Source: Romboutsia weinsteinii
GTDB taxonomy: Bacteria > Bacillota > Clostridia > Peptostreptococcales > Peptostreptococcaceae
Reading direction: 5' to 3'
Assembly: GCF_002250835.2 (NCBI RefSeq)
Contig: NZ_NOJY02000001.1
Span: 160,264 to 224,263 of the forward strand
Length of the DNA: 64,000 nucleotides
The notes below the pieces were generated by a model. That model was given only the letters and a program-made list of their open reading frames with translations. It did no database searches and was not told the DNA's origin. Below are positions 27,128 to 36,221 of the stretch, in pieces; the stretch's first letter is position 1, and each line of letters starts with the position of its first letter. The position numbers and the translations under genes were made by a program.

Positions 27128-27186
27128 CTCCGAAAACAGCTTGCTGTTTGAGGAAAGTCACAGCTTTAGCTGTGGCTATTTTTTTA
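27128..27186 (+). terminator. Hairpin plus terminator, copy 1
   Basis: CCTC..AAACAGC/GCTGTTT..GAGG is followed by AGTCACAGC-TTTA-GCTGTGGCT and ATTTTTTTAT. The second hairpin is identical to that at 40432-40452. Confidence 0.75.
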
Positions 27187-27359
27187 TAAAGAATAATAAA
27201 TTATATAGTGACTCATTGGATTTGCTACGCAAATCCAATTCGTTCTGTTTTTGGATAGATATTCTAATTAATAATAGATTATCATACCTACTAAAATATG
27301 ATGTTTTATCATATTTATATACAAAAGAATAGTAAGGTTTAAATCTTATTATTCTACTC

Positions 27360-27690
27360 AATTATATAGAGGACAACTATATGTTCTCTATACTCCTTGT
27401 GACCTTTAGGTATTAGTATTGGTGCAAATCCAATAGGTTGCATAATTTTAAAAGAAAGTTTATTTTATTGGGTATGCTCACCCAATTTTGAATTTTTCTC
27501 TTTTAAAAATTTCATTAGGTATAGTTATTACTATGCCTACTCCTATGTGGTTTCTAGGTGTTTATGTGATTGCGAATATCATAGACCACAAAACTTTAGT
27601 GAAGTTACCAAATTGATGGAAGTGCTGTATTCCATTGAGTTTTATATAGTTCTCAACAAAAACTATATATTTTTTGACACAAGAGGTGTT
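27360..27690 (+). ncRNA. Structured, gene-free zone (possible RNA)
   Basis: No credible ORF over 330 bases. Several local stems are visible: TATAGAGG/TTCTCTATA, AGGTATAG/CTATGCCT (27513-27534), TGTGGT/ACCACA (closing a 45-base arm), TGGAA/TTCCA and ACTATATA/TATATAGT. The AGGTATAG/CTATGCCTAC hairpin recurs at 27882-27907. Together with the tRNA-like element downstream this looks like a structured transcript rather than decayed coding DNA. Confidence 0.35.
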
Positions 27691-27694
27691 ATAA

Positions 27695-27814
27695 ATGAAA
27701 TATGATGATTTCAAAAGTATATTAATAAAAGAATTAAATACTTATGATATAAAGATTGATACAAAGATAATAGCGATTATATATAAGGTTGTAGCAAACC
27801 TTAAATTTAAATAA
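27695..27814 (+). CDS. 39-aa small protein
   Basis: MKYDDFKSILIKELNTYDIKID and a hydrophobic/basic end. AAGAGGTG lies seven bases before the ATG. It sits between the two structured stretches. Unknown. Confidence 0.4.
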   Translation: MKYDDFKSILIKELNTYDIKIDTKIIAIIYKVVANLKFK

Positions 27815-27914
27815 AATAAAATGAGAAGGTCGACTCAAATAGGAGAGTCGGACTAATCTATTTTCCTAGAGTTTATGTTGCATAGGTATAGTTTAAGCTA
27901 TGCCTACTTTCCTT

Positions 27915-27987
27915 GTGAATATAGTTTAATAGGCAAAACCATAGGCGAGTTAGTCTGGTGATGTGGGTTCGAGTCCTACTATTCGCA
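27915..27987 (+). tRNA. tRNA-like sequence without an anticodon stem (relic or mimic)
   Basis: 73 nt with correct spacing throughout. Acceptor GTGAATA/TATTCGC (27915-27921 with 27980-27986), T8 A9, D arm GTTT/AAAC with a GG-containing loop, and T arm GTGGG-TTCGAGT-CCTAC. The 17 bases where the anticodon arm belongs (27941-27957) cannot form the five-pair stem, and position 33 is not T. No CCA is encoded. It is either a decayed tRNA or a tRNA-shaped part of a larger RNA. Confidence 0.45.
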
Positions 27988-28012
27988 CAAATAATAAAAG
28001 AGGTAGTATATT

Positions 28013-28483
28013 ATGGCATTAATGACACTATGTAAAGATTGTGGTGCTAAGATACCATATAGGACTACAAGATGTAAAGAATGTACCAGCAAGAGAGAAG
28101 AACAATTAAAGGATAATACAAAGAGATATAATTCAGATAGATATATAAGAGATAAGGCTAATGAAGATAAGATTAGAATGTTTTATGTATCAAATGAATG
28201 GAAGAAGAAAAGACAAGAGATTGTAAGAAGAGATAGCAATCATTGTATCATATGTAAAGCATTATGTAGATATGAACCAAGCAATGATGTGCATCATATA
28301 GTTCCTTTGTTAAAAGACTTTAGTAAGAGATTAGATAATGATAATCTAATTAGCTTATGTTCTTATCATCATAAGCAAGTACATTTAAATAATATTGATA
28401 ATAAAAATAAATTAAATAAATATATAAATCAATTAATTAATAGTGATAAGTTTGTAAAAAAATTATTAAAAATTGAAAATTAA
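28013..28483 (+). CDS. HNH endonuclease of the packaging module
   Basis: 156 aa. N-terminal zinc-ribbon-like CKDCG...CKEC (about 7-27) precedes a complete HNH domain: CIICK, VHHIVPL, N in DNDNLISL, then CSYHHKQVH. HNH proteins directly upstream of the terminase are required for cos-type DNA cutting in HK97-like phages. The 128-bp gap between this gene and the small terminase contains no ORF and would be the natural place for a cos site, but none could be proven. Confidence 0.85.
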   Translation: MALMTLCKDCGAKIPYRTTRCKECTSKREEQLKDNTKRYNSDRYIRDKANEDKIRMFYVSNEWKKKRQEIVRRDSNHCIICKALCRYEPSNDVHHIVPLLKDFSKRLDNDNLISLCSYHHKQVHLNNIDNKNKLNKYINQLINSDKFVKKLLKIEN

Positions 28484-28611
28484 TTTTCAAAAATTGGGTG
28501 GGGATAGTTTGATTTTCATTTTTAGGAAGAGAAGATTTCCCTAGAGATGGAGATTACGTTAAAAAATATTTGCCCCAATCAAGTTTTAGTCGAAGGTGGT
28601 GAAAGTAATAA

Positions 28612-29106
28612 ATGGCTAAACCTAGAGTTCCTATGGAACTACAAAGTAAAAAAGTTTCTAAAGAAGAACGTGAACGAAGAATACAAGCAGAAAATGAACT
28701 AGTTGGTGATAGAAGTTTATTATCTACACCACCAGAGCATTTAAGAGAACCAGAGAAAGAAATATATCTGGAACTAGTAAAACCATTATTACATATTAAA
28801 GCATTAGCAAATGCAGATAGAGAAATAATAGCTATTTGTGCAAATGCAAAATATAGAATGCTACAAGCTAATGAATTAATAGAGCAATATGGATTACTAG
28901 TAAATAAAGAAAATACTAAAACACATCAAGTGGAATTAGTAGAAAATCCAGCTATAAAAACATTTAAAACCTATGAAGGAATATTTAATAGAAATATGAC
29001 AGCAATAGGAATGTCAGCAAGTGCAAGAAGTAAATTCGCAGCGAATGTTGATAATGAACAAAAAGAAAACAAACTTAATAACCTTCTAAGTGGATTAAGA
29101 GGTTAA
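28612..29106 (+). CDS. Terminase small subunit, P27 family
   Basis: 164 aa. The pattern PPEHLREPEKEIYLELVKPLL, then LANADREIIAICANAKYRMLQANELIEQYGLLV and the C-terminal SARSKFAANV is typical of P27-type small terminases, which recognise the packaging start. GGTGGTGAAAGT precedes the ATG. It ends 3 bp before the large subunit. Confidence 0.85.
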   Translation: MAKPRVPMELQSKKVSKEERERRIQAENELVGDRSLLSTPPEHLREPEKEIYLELVKPLLHIKALANADREIIAICANAKYRMLQANELIEQYGLLVNKENTKTHQVELVENPAIKTFKTYEGIFNRNMTAIGMSASARSKFAANVDNEQKENKLNNLLSGLRG

Positions 29107-29109
29107 AAG

Positions 29110-30774
29110 ATGTTTGATAATAGAGTTTATGAAACAACAGCATATAAATATTGTAAAAGAGTTGCTACAGGTAAAGTACCAAGTAATAAGTGGATGATAT
29201 TATTTGCTAATAAGTTCATAAAAGATATTGAAAGAAGTAAGGATGAAGATTTTCCTTACTTTTTTGACGTAGAAAAAGCCTTTTTTATAGAAGAATTTAT
29301 ATATCAACTTAAGTATACAGAAGGTCTTAAAGTTGGTGAAAATATAGTTCTTGCATCCTTTCAATCAAATATAGTGCAAAATGCATTTTGTTGGAGGTTG
29401 AAGGAAGATAAAAGTATTTATAGATATAGAGAAGTAATAGTATACCTACCAAGAAAGCAAGGTAAATCATATATCATATCTTTACTAGGTCTAATAGGAA
29501 TGATGCTAGAACAAAATGCACAGGTTTACAATGGAGCATCTAAACTAGCACAGGCACAAATATTAGTTAATATGGCTATAAATCTAGTTAAATCTAATCC
29601 AGAACTAGCAGAACATTTTAAAATATATAAGAAGTATTTAGAATTTGATGGTTCTATATTCAATGCTGTATCATCTAATGCAATATCACAAGATGGTATA
29701 AATCCATCTACAATAATGTTAGATGAAAGTATGGTAGTTGATAGAGCTTTAAGAGATAGTTTAACAAGTGGGTTCTTAATGCGTAAAAATTACCAGACCT
29801 TTATGATAAGTACTGAATATGATGTTCAGCACGAAGATAATTGGTTTGTGGAAATGCTAGACTATGGAAAGAAAGTGCTAGAAGGTACATTTGAGGATGA
29901 AAGAATACTACCTATTATGTATTGTCTGGATAATCCAGAAGAAATCCATAATCAAGACTTATGGATAAAGGCGTGTCCGATATTAGAAGAAATACCAGCA
30001 AAACCTATAGAAAATGAATATAAAAAGGCTTTAGAAAATCCTAAGATTATGAAAAATCTACTAATAAAGCAATTCAATGTACCACAGATAACTAGTGAGG
30101 ATAATTCATATTTAATTATGGATAAGTGGAAAGCATTAGGCGTAGATAAGATTGATTTTGAAGGAAAAGAAGTACACATAGGTGTCGATTTATCTCTTAC
30201 AACAGATATTTCAGCTGTATCTATGATGTATAAAGAGGATGGAAAATACTTTATAAAATCAGTAGGCTTTATACCAGAAGAAAGTTTGATAGGTAGGCGT
30301 GAAAAGTTCGATTATAAACTTTCAGCATCTAAAGGTGAATTATTCATAAGAGAAGGTATGATAGTTGATTATGATTTTATAGAAGATTATATAAGAAATA
30401 TAGAAAAAGAATACAAATGCAAAATAAAAAGCATAAATTTTGACCCATATAATGCTGTAAATATGATGTTAAGTTTATCCAATGACTATGATGTAGTTGA
30501 GATAAGACAAAGTATGACTAATCTAAGTTCACCAACAAAAGAGCTTAGAAATGAAGTTTATTTAGGAAATATTGTTTATGAAAAGTCTATGTTATTTGAT
30601 TGGTGTGTATCTAATGCAATAACAAGAATAGATAAATCAGAAAATGAAATGCTGGATAAATCTAAATCTAAAAACAGGATAGATTTATTGGTAGCAACAG
30701 TATTTGCTTTTAAATCAGCATATGAAGTTGAAGAAAAACCGAAGTTTAGTATTGATGATATATTTATGATTTAA
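29110..30774 (+). CDS. Terminase large subunit
   Basis: 554 aa. The ATPase P-loop is PRKQGKS (residues about 114-120), Walker B with its catalytic acid is IMLDES (D205), and the RNase H-like nuclease starts at GVDLSLTTD (D360) with FDPYNA further on. This is the powered motor that cuts and pumps DNA into the capsid. All key residues are present, so it looks functional. Confidence 0.93.
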   Translation: MFDNRVYETTAYKYCKRVATGKVPSNKWMILFANKFIKDIERSKDEDFPYFFDVEKAFFIEEFIYQLKYTEGLKVGENIVLASFQSNIVQNAFCWRLKEDKSIYRYREVIVYLPRKQGKSYIISLLGLIGMMLEQNAQVYNGASKLAQAQILVNMAINLVKSNPELAEHFKIYKKYLEFDGSIFNAVSSNAISQDGINPSTIMLDESMVVDRALRDSLTSGFLMRKNYQTFMISTEYDVQHEDNWFVEMLDYGKKVLEGTFEDERILPIMYCLDNPEEIHNQDLWIKACPILEEIPAKPIENEYKKALENPKIMKNLLIKQFNVPQITSEDNSYLIMDKWKALGVDKIDFEGKEVHIGVDLSLTTDISAVSMMYKEDGKYFIKSVGFIPEESLIGRREKFDYKLSASKGELFIREGMIVDYDFIEDYIRNIEKEYKCKIKSINFDPYNAVNMMLSLSNDYDVVEIRQSMTNLSSPTKELRNEVYLGNIVYEKSMLFDWCVSNAITRIDKSENEMLDKSKSKNRIDLLVATVFAFKSAYEVEEKPKFSIDDIFMI

Positions 30775-30871
30775 TACTGAAAATTCAAGCCTTTAAATTG
30801 GATTTTAAAGGTGTTTAAAAAATACTCATAAGGTATTTATACCTTTAAAAATTTGATAGAAAGGAGAAAAT

Positions 30872-32098
30872 ATGGGATTATTTAATAAATTTAAAAATAC
30901 ACCAGAACCAGCATCTAATCAAGATACAGGAAATGTTTTAGATATTCAATTTAATGGATTTTCTAAAACTAATAAAGATGTAGCTATGAAATTAAGTGCG
31001 TTATATTGTGGTGTAAATCTTATATCTGAAACAATAGCATCATTGCCAATATATAAATATAAAATAGCAGAAGATGGTTCTAAAGTAAGATGCAAAGAAA
31101 AGATAAACTATTTACTGAATAGAAGTGCTAATGGATTTATATCTTCATTTGATATGAAAGATGCAATTATAAAATCAGCAATACTAGAAGGTAATGGTTT
31201 TATATTGATAATAAGAAATTCAAAGTTTGAAATTGAAAAATTAGTTCCTTTGAAGAAATCGGAAGTTCAATTAAGAAAAGTAAATGGAACTGATGAATAC
31301 ATCTATTATATATCTAAAGAAGGATATGCAGGAACTTATCAATACTATGAAGTTTTAAATTTAGTTACTAATAGTGAAGATGGAATAAATGGTAAAGGCA
31401 TACTTGAATTTGGGAGGGAAACTTTAGGATTAGCTGGTGCTCAAAATTCATTTATGGGTGCTACGGTAACTAATGGCTCATTCACTAAAGGTTTGATACA
31501 CACACCTTCTAATTTATCACCAGAACAAAGAGAAGGATTATCACAAAAAATACAATCATTCTTTGGAGGGGGAAATTCTGGAAGAGTTTTAGTATTACCA
31601 GAGGATTTAAAATATAGCAATATATCATTAAGTCCAGCTGATGTAGAATTATTAAACCATCAAGAGTTTAATATATCAGAAATAGCAAGGCTATTAAAGA
31701 TAAGTCCACATATGATTGGTTCAAATGAAAAATCTGGGAACTATGGAAACCTAGAGCAATCAAACTTACAGTTTCTACAATATACATTATTACCATACTT
31801 AAGAAGGATTGAAGAGTTATTTAATATTCAATTACTTACAGAAGAAGAAAAAGAAGATGGTGATACATTCTTTGAATTTAATATAGATAATCTATTGAGA
31901 ACTAATAAGAAAGATGAAATAGAATATTACGCTAAAGCAATAGATTGTGGAGTTATGACTTTAAATGAAGTTAGAACTAAATTAAATATGAATAAAGAAG
32001 AAGGATTAGATATATTTACATTATCTAAATTTAATTCAATAGTTAAAGAAGGACAAGTAGTTAATACCATCATCAATCAAACTGTTGGAGAGAATTAA
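30872..32098 (+). CDS. Phage portal protein, HK97 family
   Basis: 408 aa. Recognised from LYCGVNLISETIASLPIYKYK near the N-terminus, the central GKGILEFGRETLGLA and the LLNHQEFNISEIARLLKISPHMIG segment shared by HK97-type portals. It forms the dodecameric ring at the head vertex. AAGGAGAAAAT precedes the ATG. The 90 bp after it contain a weak terminator and no protease gene. Confidence 0.92.
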   Translation: MGLFNKFKNTPEPASNQDTGNVLDIQFNGFSKTNKDVAMKLSALYCGVNLISETIASLPIYKYKIAEDGSKVRCKEKINYLLNRSANGFISSFDMKDAIIKSAILEGNGFILIIRNSKFEIEKLVPLKKSEVQLRKVNGTDEYIYYISKEGYAGTYQYYEVLNLVTNSEDGINGKGILEFGRETLGLAGAQNSFMGATVTNGSFTKGLIHTPSNLSPEQREGLSQKIQSFFGGGNSGRVLVLPEDLKYSNISLSPADVELLNHQEFNISEIARLLKISPHMIGSNEKSGNYGNLEQSNLQFLQYTLLPYLRRIEELFNIQLLTEEEKEDGDTFFEFNIDNLLRTNKKDEIEYYAKAIDCGVMTLNEVRTKLNMNKEEGLDIFTLSKFNSIVKEGQVVNTIINQTVGEN

Positions 32099-32188
32099 TT
32101 AAATTAAATAAGAATTATAAAAAGTCAGTAGCAGAAAGCTAGTGGCTATTTTTGTTGTGAAAAAAACTTATGAAAGGAACAAAAGTCA

Positions 32189-33226
32189 ATGAAAGCACTT
32201 ATAGAAAAAAGAGCCAGATTGATGGCAGAGCTTGATGGATGTCTTGATGAAACAAGAAGTTTATCAAAAGAAGAACTAGATGCAATGAATGTAAAGGTTC
32301 AAGAAGTTAAAGAATTAGATGCTCAAATAGAGCAAGCAAAAGAAATAAGAAATTTAAAAAATACAAAAGAAACGAAAGTAGAGGAAACAAGTATGGAATT
32401 AAGAGAAATGTTATTAGAAGGTAAAGAAGTAGAAGTAAGAGATATGACTAAATCAAATGTAAAAGGTGAAAAAGTACAAAATGGAGCTTTAGTAACTGAT
32501 AGAGCAAAAGAATTAGGATTAAAAGATTTTGCGAGAATAGAAAAGTTTAATGGTAATTCAATAGTACCTGTGCAAAAATCTAAAATGGGTAAATTAGTTA
32601 AGGCTAGTGAATTAGCAGAAATAGCTAAGAAGGATGTTCTAGTTGAACAAGTGGATTTACGTCCAGAAAAGCACGCTTTATTAACTGTAGTATCAGAAGA
32701 GTTAATGAATGATGCATCATATGATGTAGAAGGATTAATAAAAGAAGAAGGAAACCAAGCTATAGATGAAACTATAGAAGGTATGATAGCAGATACATTA
32801 AACAAAGCTACAGAAGTAGTTACAGTTACACCTAAAGCAGAAGGTGTAATAGCTTTAGAAGATGTTACAAATTTATACTTTGGATTAAATGCTAAGTATA
32901 GAAAGAATGCAATATTCGTTGTAAATGACACACATTTAAAAGCCTTAGCTGGATTAGTTGGAACAGATGGACATCCTATACTAGTTAGAGATTTAGTAAA
33001 TGGAATGCAATTTAAATTAATGGGTAGACCTGTAGTGTTATGTGAAGATATAACAGATATGATGTTTACAGACTTAGAAAAGGCTGTAGTAGCTGGTGTT
33101 GGTACTAACGCACAAGTTAAGAGAAGTGATGATGCATTCTTCACAACAGCTGGAATAGCTTTCAGAACTACAATAGCTTTAGATGTAAAGGCTTGTATAA
33201 CACAAGCAATAGCTAAAATAGCTTAG
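32189..33226 (+). CDS. Major capsid protein, HK97 fold
   Basis: 345 aa. Residues 1-60 are the coiled-coil delta (scaffold) region, followed by a linker, then the HK97 shell domain (LRPEKHALLTVVSEELMNDASYDVEGLIKEE; NDTHLKALAGLVGTDGHPI; FFTTAGIAFRTTIALD). In HK97 phages the delta region is removed by a prohead protease, but no protease gene lies between portal and capsid here. Confidence 0.92.
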   Translation: MKALIEKRARLMAELDGCLDETRSLSKEELDAMNVKVQEVKELDAQIEQAKEIRNLKNTKETKVEETSMELREMLLEGKEVEVRDMTKSNVKGEKVQNGALVTDRAKELGLKDFARIEKFNGNSIVPVQKSKMGKLVKASELAEIAKKDVLVEQVDLRPEKHALLTVVSEELMNDASYDVEGLIKEEGNQAIDETIEGMIADTLNKATEVVTVTPKAEGVIALEDVTNLYFGLNAKYRKNAIFVVNDTHLKALAGLVGTDGHPILVRDLVNGMQFKLMGRPVVLCEDITDMMFTDLEKAVVAGVGTNAQVKRSDDAFFTTAGIAFRTTIALDVKACITQAIAKIA

Positions 33227-33293
33227 TATTTCCTAGTTGAAAGAACCGTATCAAATAGGTACGGTTCTAATTATATTTATTTGAGGTGATAAA

Positions 33294-33476
33294 ATGAAAT
33301 ATGAAGTAATAACATCACCTTTTTACTGTACAGCATTACAAATAGCATTCATCAAAGGTCAGATAGTAGAAATAAAGAATACTAAAAGAGCTGGTGAACT
33401 AGTAGATGCTGGATTGTTAGCTGTAGTAGATAAAAAGAAATCTACTAGAAAGAAAAAGGTGAATAAAGATGTATAG
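33294..33476 (+). CDS. Small head-region protein
   Basis: 60 aa with a strongly basic end (KKKSTRKKKVNKDV). The first half (YCTALQIAFIKGQIVEIKNTKRAGELVDAGLLAVVD) resembles the small proteins often encoded between capsid and connector genes in Firmicute siphophages. TTGAGGTGAT precedes the ATG. Its stop overlaps the next gene by 8 bp. Confidence 0.6.
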   Translation: MKYEVITSPFYCTALQIAFIKGQIVEIKNTKRAGELVDAGLLAVVDKKKSTRKKKVNKDV

Positions 33477-33762
33477 TATTAAAGATATAGATTTAGACTT
33501 TATGAAAAATTATCTTAGAATTGAATTAGAATTTACAGATGATGATATAGAAATAGAAATGTTTATGATGGTGGCAAAAGAATATTTAATGCAAGTATGT
33601 GGACTTACAGAACAAGAATATTTACAAGCAAAAACGCTAGTACCAGCATTATTAATTTTAGTATCTGAAATGTATGAGTATAGAAGTGCTATGGTTCAAA
33701 CAAATACCAAAGCGAACCCATTGATACAAAGATATATTAATAGTTCGAGAAAGTTCCTTTAG
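33469..33762 (+). CDS. Head-tail connector protein, gp6-like
   Basis: 97 aa, all helical. IDLDFMKNYLRIELEFTDDDIEIEMFMMVAKEYLM is the signature opening of HK97 gp6-type connectors, and YRSAMV...PLIQRYINSSRKF the usual end. It binds below the portal. Overlaps the previous gene. Confidence 0.82.
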   Translation: MYSIKDIDLDFMKNYLRIELEFTDDDIEIEMFMMVAKEYLMQVCGLTEQEYLQAKTLVPALLILVSEMYEYRSAMVQTNTKANPLIQRYINSSRKFL

Positions 33763-33769
33763 GTGAGTT

Positions 33770-34087
33770 ATGTTTAATATAGGTGAACTAAAGGAAGTAT
33801 TAGAAGTTTATAGTGAGATAAAAACCACAGATAAAATCACAGGAATGACAGTTAGAGAACTTAAAAAACTATATCGCTTAAGATGTAAAAAGGAAATTCA
33901 AAGTTCTAAGGAATATATTAGTGCTAATAAAGATACTGAAAGCCAAACAATAAAATTTTTATTATTTAGTAGAAGAAATATAGTTTTAGAAAATATAGTT
34001 GTATATAAAGATGAACAATATAATATAAAACACGTTTATCCATATGGTAATGGATGGCAAGAAATAATGTGTGAGATTAGAAGATAG
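33770..34087 (+). CDS. Head closure / head-tail adaptor protein
   Basis: 105 aa. Beta-rich small protein with VYSEIKTTDKITG near the start and VVYKDEQYNIKHVYPYGNGWQEIMCEI at the end, the usual shape of SPP1 gp16-type stoppers. Position between gp6-like connector and gp10-like protein supports the call. GTGAGTT leads the ATG. Confidence 0.7.
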   Translation: MFNIGELKEVLEVYSEIKTTDKITGMTVRELKKLYRLRCKKEIQSSKEYISANKDTESQTIKFLLFSRRNIVLENIVVYKDEQYNIKHVYPYGNGWQEIMCEIRR

Positions 34088-34089
34088 TT

Positions 34090-34470
34090 ATGAGTTTACA
34101 ATTTGATATATCGCAACTAACTAAGAAACTATCAGAACTAGAGAATAAAGTTAAAAAAGATGTAGCTAAGAAAGCATTATTAGAAGGTGTTGAACCAATG
34201 GAAAATGCTTTAAAGGATGCATCACCTGTAGATACAGGAGAACTAAGAGCTAATATAAAAAGTGCTAATAAAATAAAGATGAAAAAAGGCAAAACTACTA
34301 TTGATGTAGGAGTAACAGGAGATAATCGAAAGATTGTAGAGCGTGCTTATTATAATCATTATGGTAGTAGGTCAAGAGCTGGTACATATTTTATAGATGA
34401 TGGATTTAAAATAGGTATTAAACCAGCACAAGAAAAAATAAAAGAAGTATTAATAAAGGAGTTAAAATAA
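34090..34470 (+). CDS. HK97 gp10-like tail completion protein
   Basis: 126 aa. Begins with a helix (LTKKLSELENKVKKDVAKKALLEGVEPMENALKDASPVDTGEL) and ends with HYGSRSRAGTYFI, both diagnostic of the HK97-gp10 family that joins head and tail. Two bases after the previous gene. Confidence 0.85.
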   Translation: MSLQFDISQLTKKLSELENKVKKDVAKKALLEGVEPMENALKDASPVDTGELRANIKSANKIKMKKGKTTIDVGVTGDNRKIVERAYYNHYGSRSRAGTYFIDDGFKIGIKPAQEKIKEVLIKELK

Positions 34471-34472
34471 TT

Positions 34473-34796
34473 ATGATTAACTCAAAGATAATAGAAACAT
34501 TACAACCATTAAACATTCCTATACATTGGATGGAGTATAGTGGTGATAATGAGGAATATTTAATATTCCAAACTAATAATCAAGATGATATAAATTATTC
34601 TGATGATATAGCATCAAATGAAAATATAGAAATTGGTTTAATATATTGGTTTAAATCACCAGCTGGAGCATCTAAAATAGATGAAATAAAAAGGTTGATG
34701 AAAGAAGAAAAGTTTATAAAGCTAAATGAAAGAGATATGAAATCAGATGATTTTTATGGAAGGTCATTTAGATATAGATTAGTAAAAGACTTATAA
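34473..34796 (+). CDS. Tail terminator-like protein
   Basis: 107 aa. Position just before the major tail protein, size and the opening IIETLQPLNIPIHWMEYSGDNEEYLIF fit phage tail terminator / gp17-type proteins. Homology is otherwise weak; the call depends on order. Confidence 0.65.
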   Translation: MINSKIIETLQPLNIPIHWMEYSGDNEEYLIFQTNNQDDINYSDDIASNENIEIGLIYWFKSPAGASKIDEIKRLMKEEKFIKLNERDMKSDDFYGRSFRYRLVKDL

Positions 34797-34849
34797 ATGT
34801 AGGTCTTATTTTTATGCGAAAAATTATAGAAAAAAAGAGGTAAAAGAAT

Positions 34850-35437
34850 ATGGCTAAGGTCGGACAAATAGGTTTATCAGATTTAAGATTAGGAAAAAGA
34901 GAAACGGATGGAACAATAGTTTCAGATAGTACTGTAAAAGTAGATGGATTAGTTACAGCAGAAGTTGAAATAGATATGTTTTCAGAGTCATTTTATGCAG
35001 ATGACATAATTTGTGATGTGGTTCAAGGTTTTTCTAGTGGAACGGTAACTGTTGAATTATTAGGTTTATCATTAGATGAATATGCACTAGTGACAGGACA
35101 CGAAGTAGTAAAAGGTGTTGTAGTAGATAACGTAAATACAGTAGCACCAATATTAGGTATGACATTTAAGAGTCAAAAATCTAATGGTAGATACAGATTA
35201 GTATCTATACCAAGAGTAAAAGGTACTGTAAAAGGTGAGAGTTTCCAAACTAAAGAAGATGGTGTAGAAATAGCAAATGTTGAAATAGAGTTCGCTATAA
35301 TACCATTAGAAAATGGAACTTGGAGAGTTAGAGCAGATGAAGATGCAACAGGTGTAGATGCTACATTTATGAACTCATTCTTAACTACATTCCCTACAGA
35401 TGCACCAAGTGCAAGTGCTTTAAAAGCATCTAAGTAA
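34850..35437 (+). CDS. Major tail tube protein, phi13 type
   Basis: 195 aa. Begins MAKVGQIGLSDLRLGK and has the beta-rich pattern with ADDIICDVVQGFSSGTVTVELLGLSLDEYALVTGH typical of phi13-family major tail proteins. AAAGAGGTAAAAG precedes the ATG. It builds the tail tube around the tape measure. Confidence 0.9.
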   Translation: MAKVGQIGLSDLRLGKRETDGTIVSDSTVKVDGLVTAEVEIDMFSESFYADDIICDVVQGFSSGTVTVELLGLSLDEYALVTGHEVVKGVVVDNVNTVAPILGMTFKSQKSNGRYRLVSIPRVKGTVKGESFQTKEDGVEIANVEIEFAIIPLENGTWRVRADEDATGVDATFMNSFLTTFPTDAPSASALKASK

Positions 35438-35573
35438 TTAAGAAAAAAGTGACTAATTTAAATCGTTTTTAAGGTGGTTTAAATTAGTTGCTTGACTATT
35501 TATATCTATAAAAATAAGGAATATTTTATGTATTCCTTAGAATTTAAAAATTAAACTTTAAGGAGTATGTAAA

Positions 35574-35885
35574 ATGCAGAAGATTAAAATAAATGGAAAA
35601 GAATATAATATAAGTTTTAATTTTGGTGTAATAAAACGAGTTACTAAAGAGTGTAATTGTACTACGCCAGAAATGATAGCAAAATTAAGTGAAGGTGATT
35701 TAGATATTATATCTAGTGTTTTATATCACGGTATAAAACCAAATCATCCAGACTTTGAACAAAAAGAAGTAGATGCATTAAGTTTAGTAGAATTATTTGC
35801 TAGTTTTAATACCATAGGTCAATTAATGAATAATAGTATGCCTAAAGCAGATACATCAAAAAAAACACCGAAGAAAAAGAAATAA
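35574..35885 (+). CDS. Tail assembly chaperone (G part)
   Basis: 103 aa. Small helical protein between major tail and tape measure, in the place of gpG. It starts KINGKEYNISFNFGVIKRVTKE. It ends in a Lys-rich run (KKTPKKKK) that contains a slippery sequence, allowing a longer fusion product. AAGGAGTATG upstream. Confidence 0.85.
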   Translation: MQKIKINGKEYNISFNFGVIKRVTKECNCTTPEMIAKLSEGDLDIISSVLYHGIKPNHPDFEQKEVDALSLVELFASFNTIGQLMNNSMPKADTSKKTPKKKK

Positions 35886-36082
35886 ATCTTAAAGAAGATT
35901 GGGACTATGATTTTTTAACTTACATATACTGTACGCTATTAAATCATCCATTAGAAAATTTTGATGGAACAACACCAAGATTTTTATTTTCTCAATATGC
36001 TATTTATAAAAGAGTAAATGGTTTAGAGGATGTTAAAGAAAACAATGAAAAGAAATTAGACAAAATAGAAGATTTCTTTTAG
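35858..36082 (+). CDS. Tail chaperone extension (T part) made by -1 frameshift
   Basis: The heptamer A-AAA-AAA at 35858-35864 is in the correct phase of the G frame (TCA AAA AAA ACA). A -1 slip there enters a frame that runs without a stop to TAG at 36080-36082, encoding DWDYDFLTYIYCTLLNHPLE and ending KIEDFF. This is the gpG/gpGT arrangement of long-tailed phages; the frame has no start of its own. Confidence 0.8.
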   Translation, partial: KKNTEEKEINLKEDWDYDFLTYIYCTLLNHPLENFDGTTPRFLFSQYAIYKRVNGLEDVKENNEKKLDKIEDFF

Positions 36083-36221
36083 TAAATGGGAGATAAGAAG
36101 GAGATAATTATATTTCCTAACTTATCTCCTATTTTTTTTACAAATAAATAAGAGCATATAAAGAGGTAGCCTAATAGCTATCTTTTTTTGTATGTGAAAA
36201 ATAAGAAATGAGGTAAAAACT

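Noticed and set aside
27141..27332. 63-aa frame downstream of the left terminator
   Set aside because: It reads through the AGTCACAGC/GCTGTGGCT terminator and a perfect hairpin (27216-27238); no ribosome site.
32323..33144. 273-aa minus-strand frame inside the capsid gene
   Set aside because: A shadow of the capsid coding sequence; low-complexity Ser/Thr composition and no ribosome site.
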